64,000 nucleotides of DNA from Vulcanisaeta distributa JCM 11213 (GTDB taxonomy: Archaea > Thermoproteota > Thermoprotei > Thermoproteales > Thermocladiaceae). Both the position numbers and the translations under genes were made by a program. Of this stretch, positions 61,685 through 64,000 are shown piece after piece (within the stretch, counting starts at the first letter, position 1; each line of letters starts with the position of its first letter). Where the stretch lies: contig BBCS01000002.1 in the NCBI GenBank assembly GCA_001316125.1, positions 310,001-374,000 on the forward strand. Reading direction: 5' to 3'. The notes below the pieces were generated by a model. It was given only the letters and a program-made list of their open reading frames with translations. It did not search any database and had not been told where the DNA came from.

Positions 61685-62680
61685 ATGGTACTGACTGATT
61701 GGTGGTACTACACAGGCTCAGTAACAAAGGCAATAACAATAATAGGGATCATAGCCATAGCGCTGCTAGCCATAGTGCTGGCGAGCCCGCATGTGAAGCC
61801 GCTTCAGTCGGTGGATAAGGCATTGGGCTTGGTCCAGGTCCAGACGATTTACGTGCCGGTGAACCACACGGTGTATGTGAACCAGACTGTGGTTAAGTAC
61901 GTCTACGTGAACAAGACAGTGCCAGTCTACATAAACAGGACTGTTTACGTTTACGTGCCGAGTAATGCGTCCTTCGGTATACCCATCCTTAACAATACTG
62001 GTACTTGCGGCCTATACAGCCTCGTCCTGCCGAATGGAACCATTTGGACCCTTGGGTACTGGATACCCACGCAGTTGGAATGGAACCTATTCCTCCAGAA
62101 CGGCACGATAATTGGTTGGGAGAAATTCCCGGCGCCCCCCCAATACGGCGAGGAGCTTTATTGGGAGACCACCGTGTACGCCATACTCCCAGGCCTAGGC
62201 ACGGCTAACCTGGAGGGCGTCCAGTTCATAACGGCAATACCCAACAAGCCACAGCCCAACTGGATAAACATGATATACATGGGCGACTTCATGGGCACAG
62301 GCCCGATAATGTATCCTAAATCCTACTGGGGTGTTGATAACGGAACCGCCGTGCTACTGAACACCTGGAGCCTCTATGCACCGTTCTACGGGCTACCTAG
62401 GAACTACACAACAATAGTGCTCCCGGTGAATAGGACGTACACAGTAATAATAGCGTTCATGTCAAAGACACTAGCGCCGGACCTGGCAATACTGTGTAAC
62501 TGGACGATAATGGGGGGGCCGGTAAACCCACAGGTAGCACTAAGACTACCAGCACCAATGGGTAGGGAGCTTGCCTCTGAGACTGCATATGTGATCTATG
62601 GGAATTATAGTTATCCCAGCTATGGAATAACCTGGGATGGTGGGTTGGGACACGACCTATCCGCCACTAAATATTACTAA
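61685..62680 (+). CDS. Membrane-anchored, heavily N-glycosylated surface protein
   Basis: About 330 residues, function unknown. An N-terminal helix (I-T-I-I-G-I-I-A-I-A-L-L-A-I-V-L-A) anchors it. Residues 55-95 hold a Val/Tyr repeat with sequons at near-regular spacing (N-H-T-V-Y-V-N-Q-T, Y-V-N-K-T-V-P, Y-I-N-R-T-V-Y). The remaining domain is beta-rich, with more sequons and two spaced Cys (G-T-C-G-L and L-C-N-W). Likely displayed outside the cell on a short glycosylated stalk. The frame is intact; C7 and G7 runs at 62127 and 62512 add residues. Confidence 0.6.
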   Translation: MVLTDWWYYTGSVTKAITIIGIIAIALLAIVLASPHVKPLQSVDKALGLVQVQTIYVPVNHTVYVNQTVVKYVYVNKTVPVYINRTVYVYVPSNASFGIPILNNTGTCGLYSLVLPNGTIWTLGYWIPTQLEWNLFLQNGTIIGWEKFPAPPQYGEELYWETTVYAILPGLGTANLEGVQFITAIPNKPQPNWINMIYMGDFMGTGPIMYPKSYWGVDNGTAVLLNTWSLYAPFYGLPRNYTTIVLPVNRTYTVIIAFMSKTLAPDLAILCNWTIMGGPVNPQVALRLPAPMGRELASETAYVIYGNYSYPSYGITWDGGLGHDLSATKYY

Positions 62681-62740
62681 CTTACTATGGCCAACTTAAT
62701 AAATAAAAGTAAATTTTGATAAAATAAAATTTAAAATATT

Positions 62741-64000
62741 TTCAGAATGGACCTCTACCGCTTACGCATGCGTATGTTATTGTTACTGTGGCTGTTGTTG
62801 ATCCGCTTGACCCTGAGACTGATGCTGAGGTAGTTTATGGACTCGTTTATTGACGAGACGGTGTAGCCGACGGGGCATTCGACGTGGACGTTTGTCGTCC
62901 AGGTTACTGAGTAGGTTCCGCCGGACGTTAATAACTGAGCCTTTACCTGGTATGAGTATCCCTGCGTTACGCTCCAGTCCACCTGGTATGCGTTGTATGG
63001 TGATATGCTCCACGATAGTGTGTAGGACGCAGTGGTTGGGCTGCTCTGGGCAGTCACGCTTGTTGGGCCGCTTAACGTGACGTAGTCCTTCTGGTAGTAG
63101 GCTGTCCCGCTTATTGTTGCCGTGACGTTTTGGGTCAGGCCGCTTGGGCAGTCGTAGGTGAAGCTTCCATAGGTATTTGCGTAGTTCCAAGACGACCCAC
63201 TGCTTATTTGAATGCCATTCCAGTAGAGTGTGCCGTCCCCCCCACTGAAGCTTAATTCCCAGTACTGGAACTGGTACCAACTTTGGCTTGAGCTGGATGA
63301 GCTACTGCTCACTGAGGAATCGGCACTTATTGAGCCACTTAAGGAGTTGCCAGACTGTATGAAGTACGTCCCAGGCTCGGGCTAGAACTAACACCGCCAT
63401 CGGCAGCGCTCGGGTTAGCACCAACACTAAGCGTAAAGAAGCACCCATAGACCGTTATCGGCTGTGGTTTGTTGCTCGTGCAGGTTATTGTTATTTTCTC
63501 TGTGAATGGGCCTGTTGGTGTGAATGTTTGGCCTATGCCGTATGGGCTTCCGCTGGCTGTGCAGCCGTTGGGTAGGTCCTCGACGTTGAATAGGTACGTG
63601 AGGCCGCTGCTTACCGTGGCGGTGTATGGGCCTCCATTGCCGGTGCCGCTCCACCAATCAACGTAGACTATGGAGCCATCAACGTACTGATCCAAGTATA
63701 CTGTCCATGACACGGTATTCGGCGCATTAACATACACGGTGGCCGTGTACGAACTACCGCCACCCTTAGGTGGTGGAGGTGGGGGTTGTTGGTTTTGTTG
63801 TTGGCATGCTACGTTGAATTCCTGCACACTACCGGCTGTGTATGTGCCGCTGACTTGGCTTGGCTGTATTTGGCATGTGTAACCGCCCGGGTTCTGGGTT
63901 ATTGAGGCTTGGAAGCTGATCTGTATCGGCACGTAGGGCGGATTAATGAACCAAGCGTAGGATCGGCCCTGGCTCACCGAGTAGGACTGCCCAGCGTAAC
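62741..64000 (-). CDS. Secreted Ser/Gly/Thr-rich beta-repeat protein (continues beyond the window)
   Basis: C-terminal part (about 420 residues visible) of a large surface protein. It has aromatic and Gly-rich beta segments (Y-T-A-T-V-Y-V-N-A-P-N-T-V-S-W-T-V-Y), a poly-Pro linker before K-G-G-G-S-S, a poly-Ser run near 63300, and recurring single Cys ends of modules (I-T-I-T-C, F-N-V-A-C, T-Y-D-C-P, V-E-C-P). Frameshifts near 63390 and 62820; repair gives the end T-V-T-I-T-Y-A-C-V-S-G-R-G-P-F with stop at 62741. The G/C-rich codon use and Cys-ended modules suggest extracellular disulfides. Function unknown. Confidence 0.55.

Larger units (their letters stand above)
1274..63243. repeat. Dispersed 7-base poly-G/poly-C runs (about 120 copies)
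   Basis: By eye there are about 120 runs of six or more G or C in 64 kb, nearly all exactly 7 (some 8, a few 6), on both strands and in coding and non-coding DNA. In conserved motifs the expected run is 4 (or 5 where 8 is seen), so three bases appear to be added. About 20-25 runs of exactly 4 remain (for example 4979-4982, 6694-6697, 7182-7185, 9095-9098, 14712-14715), as do some of 5 or 3 where 4 is needed. Treated here as a property of the sequence data rather than a genetic element. Confidence 0.85.

Noticed and set aside
1274..63243. The 7-base G/C runs as a phase-variation or programmed-frameshift system.
   Set aside because: They occur in essential single-copy genes and in non-coding DNA, at similar length everywhere, with single-base errors in other short runs as well. 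Regulation by slippage would be limited to a few genes. Error in the data explains all cases.
62783..63280. Second long minus-strand frame rich in Arg, Gln and His opposite the Ser/Gly-rich protein frame.
   Set aside because: It is a frame shadow of the repeat protein: its composition is a by-product of G/C-rich Gly, Ser and Thr codons, and it has no start signal.
1..64000. CRISPR arrays, insertion sequences or integrated virus.
   Set aside because: No regularly spaced direct repeats, transposase motifs, terminal inverted repeats or attachment-site duplications were seen.

Overview
The window looks like a hyperthermophilic crenarchaeon of the Thermoproteales, most like the Vulcanisaeta/Caldivirga group; this is inferred from gene content, not from a search. 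It carries archaeal MCM, Hel308, eIF5A, RpoF, uL22, eL21, Pus10, DUF655, leaderless promoters (TATA-like box 25-30 bases before the start codon), thermopsin-family secreted proteins and box C/D sRNA signatures. No rRNA, tRNA, CRISPR array or insertion sequence was recognised.

Sequence quality dominates the reading. About 120 G or C runs of 6-8 bases (nearly all exactly 7) are scattered on both strands. Where a conserved motif allows a check, the run should be 4 (or 5) and three bases have been added, giving an extra Gly or Pro in motifs such as HisRS R-G-L-D-Y-Y. Many other short runs are one base too short or too long, so most genes are split by frameshifts. CDS spans below are reconstructed across these shifts, and the proteins quoted are the reconstructed ones.

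Layout. 1-1.1 kb: end of MCM and a small unknown gene. 1.2-12.0 kb: a lactate/glycolate oxidation block: 2-oxoacid:ferredoxin oxidoreductase (gamma-delta fusion, alpha, beta), an OFA-type MFS carrier, GlcD-GlcE-GlcF and an LctP lactate permease. Together they would import lactate, oxidise it to pyruvate and pass pyruvate to acetyl-CoA and reduced ferredoxin. 12.1-21.1 kb: homoserine kinase, a DAO-type flavoprotein, Hel308, a nucleotidyltransferase, a GT4 glycosyltransferase, an M20 peptidase and a sugar-porter MFS. 21.4-31.8 kb: information-processing genes (uL22, PIN protein, NAD kinase, eIF5A, DUF655, RpoF, eL21, Pus10), two divergent C/D sRNAs, RfbC, a winged-helix regulator, a roadblock protein, YjbQ, a DUF151 nuclease-like protein, HisRS and a prepilin peptidase.

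31.9-42.8 kb: two tandem thiolase-fold proteins without the usual catalytic residues, then a probable catabolic island (amidohydrolase, MHS-type carrier, maleate isomerase/Asp-Glu racemase family enzyme, metallo-beta-lactamase-fold hydrolase, HyuA without HyuB), a nucleotidyltransferase-fold protein, a TENA-like protein and a HEPN protein. 42.8-56.7 kb: a scavenging island for extracellular polymers: two thermopsin-family secreted proteins around an oligopeptide ABC importer whose genes are split over both strands, and a GH38 alpha-mannosidase. 56.7-64 kb: a DUF1854/ABC exporter pair, AIM24, a damaged P-loop ATPase, an MNT-HEPN toxin-antitoxin pair, and two secreted surface proteins, the last running off the right edge.
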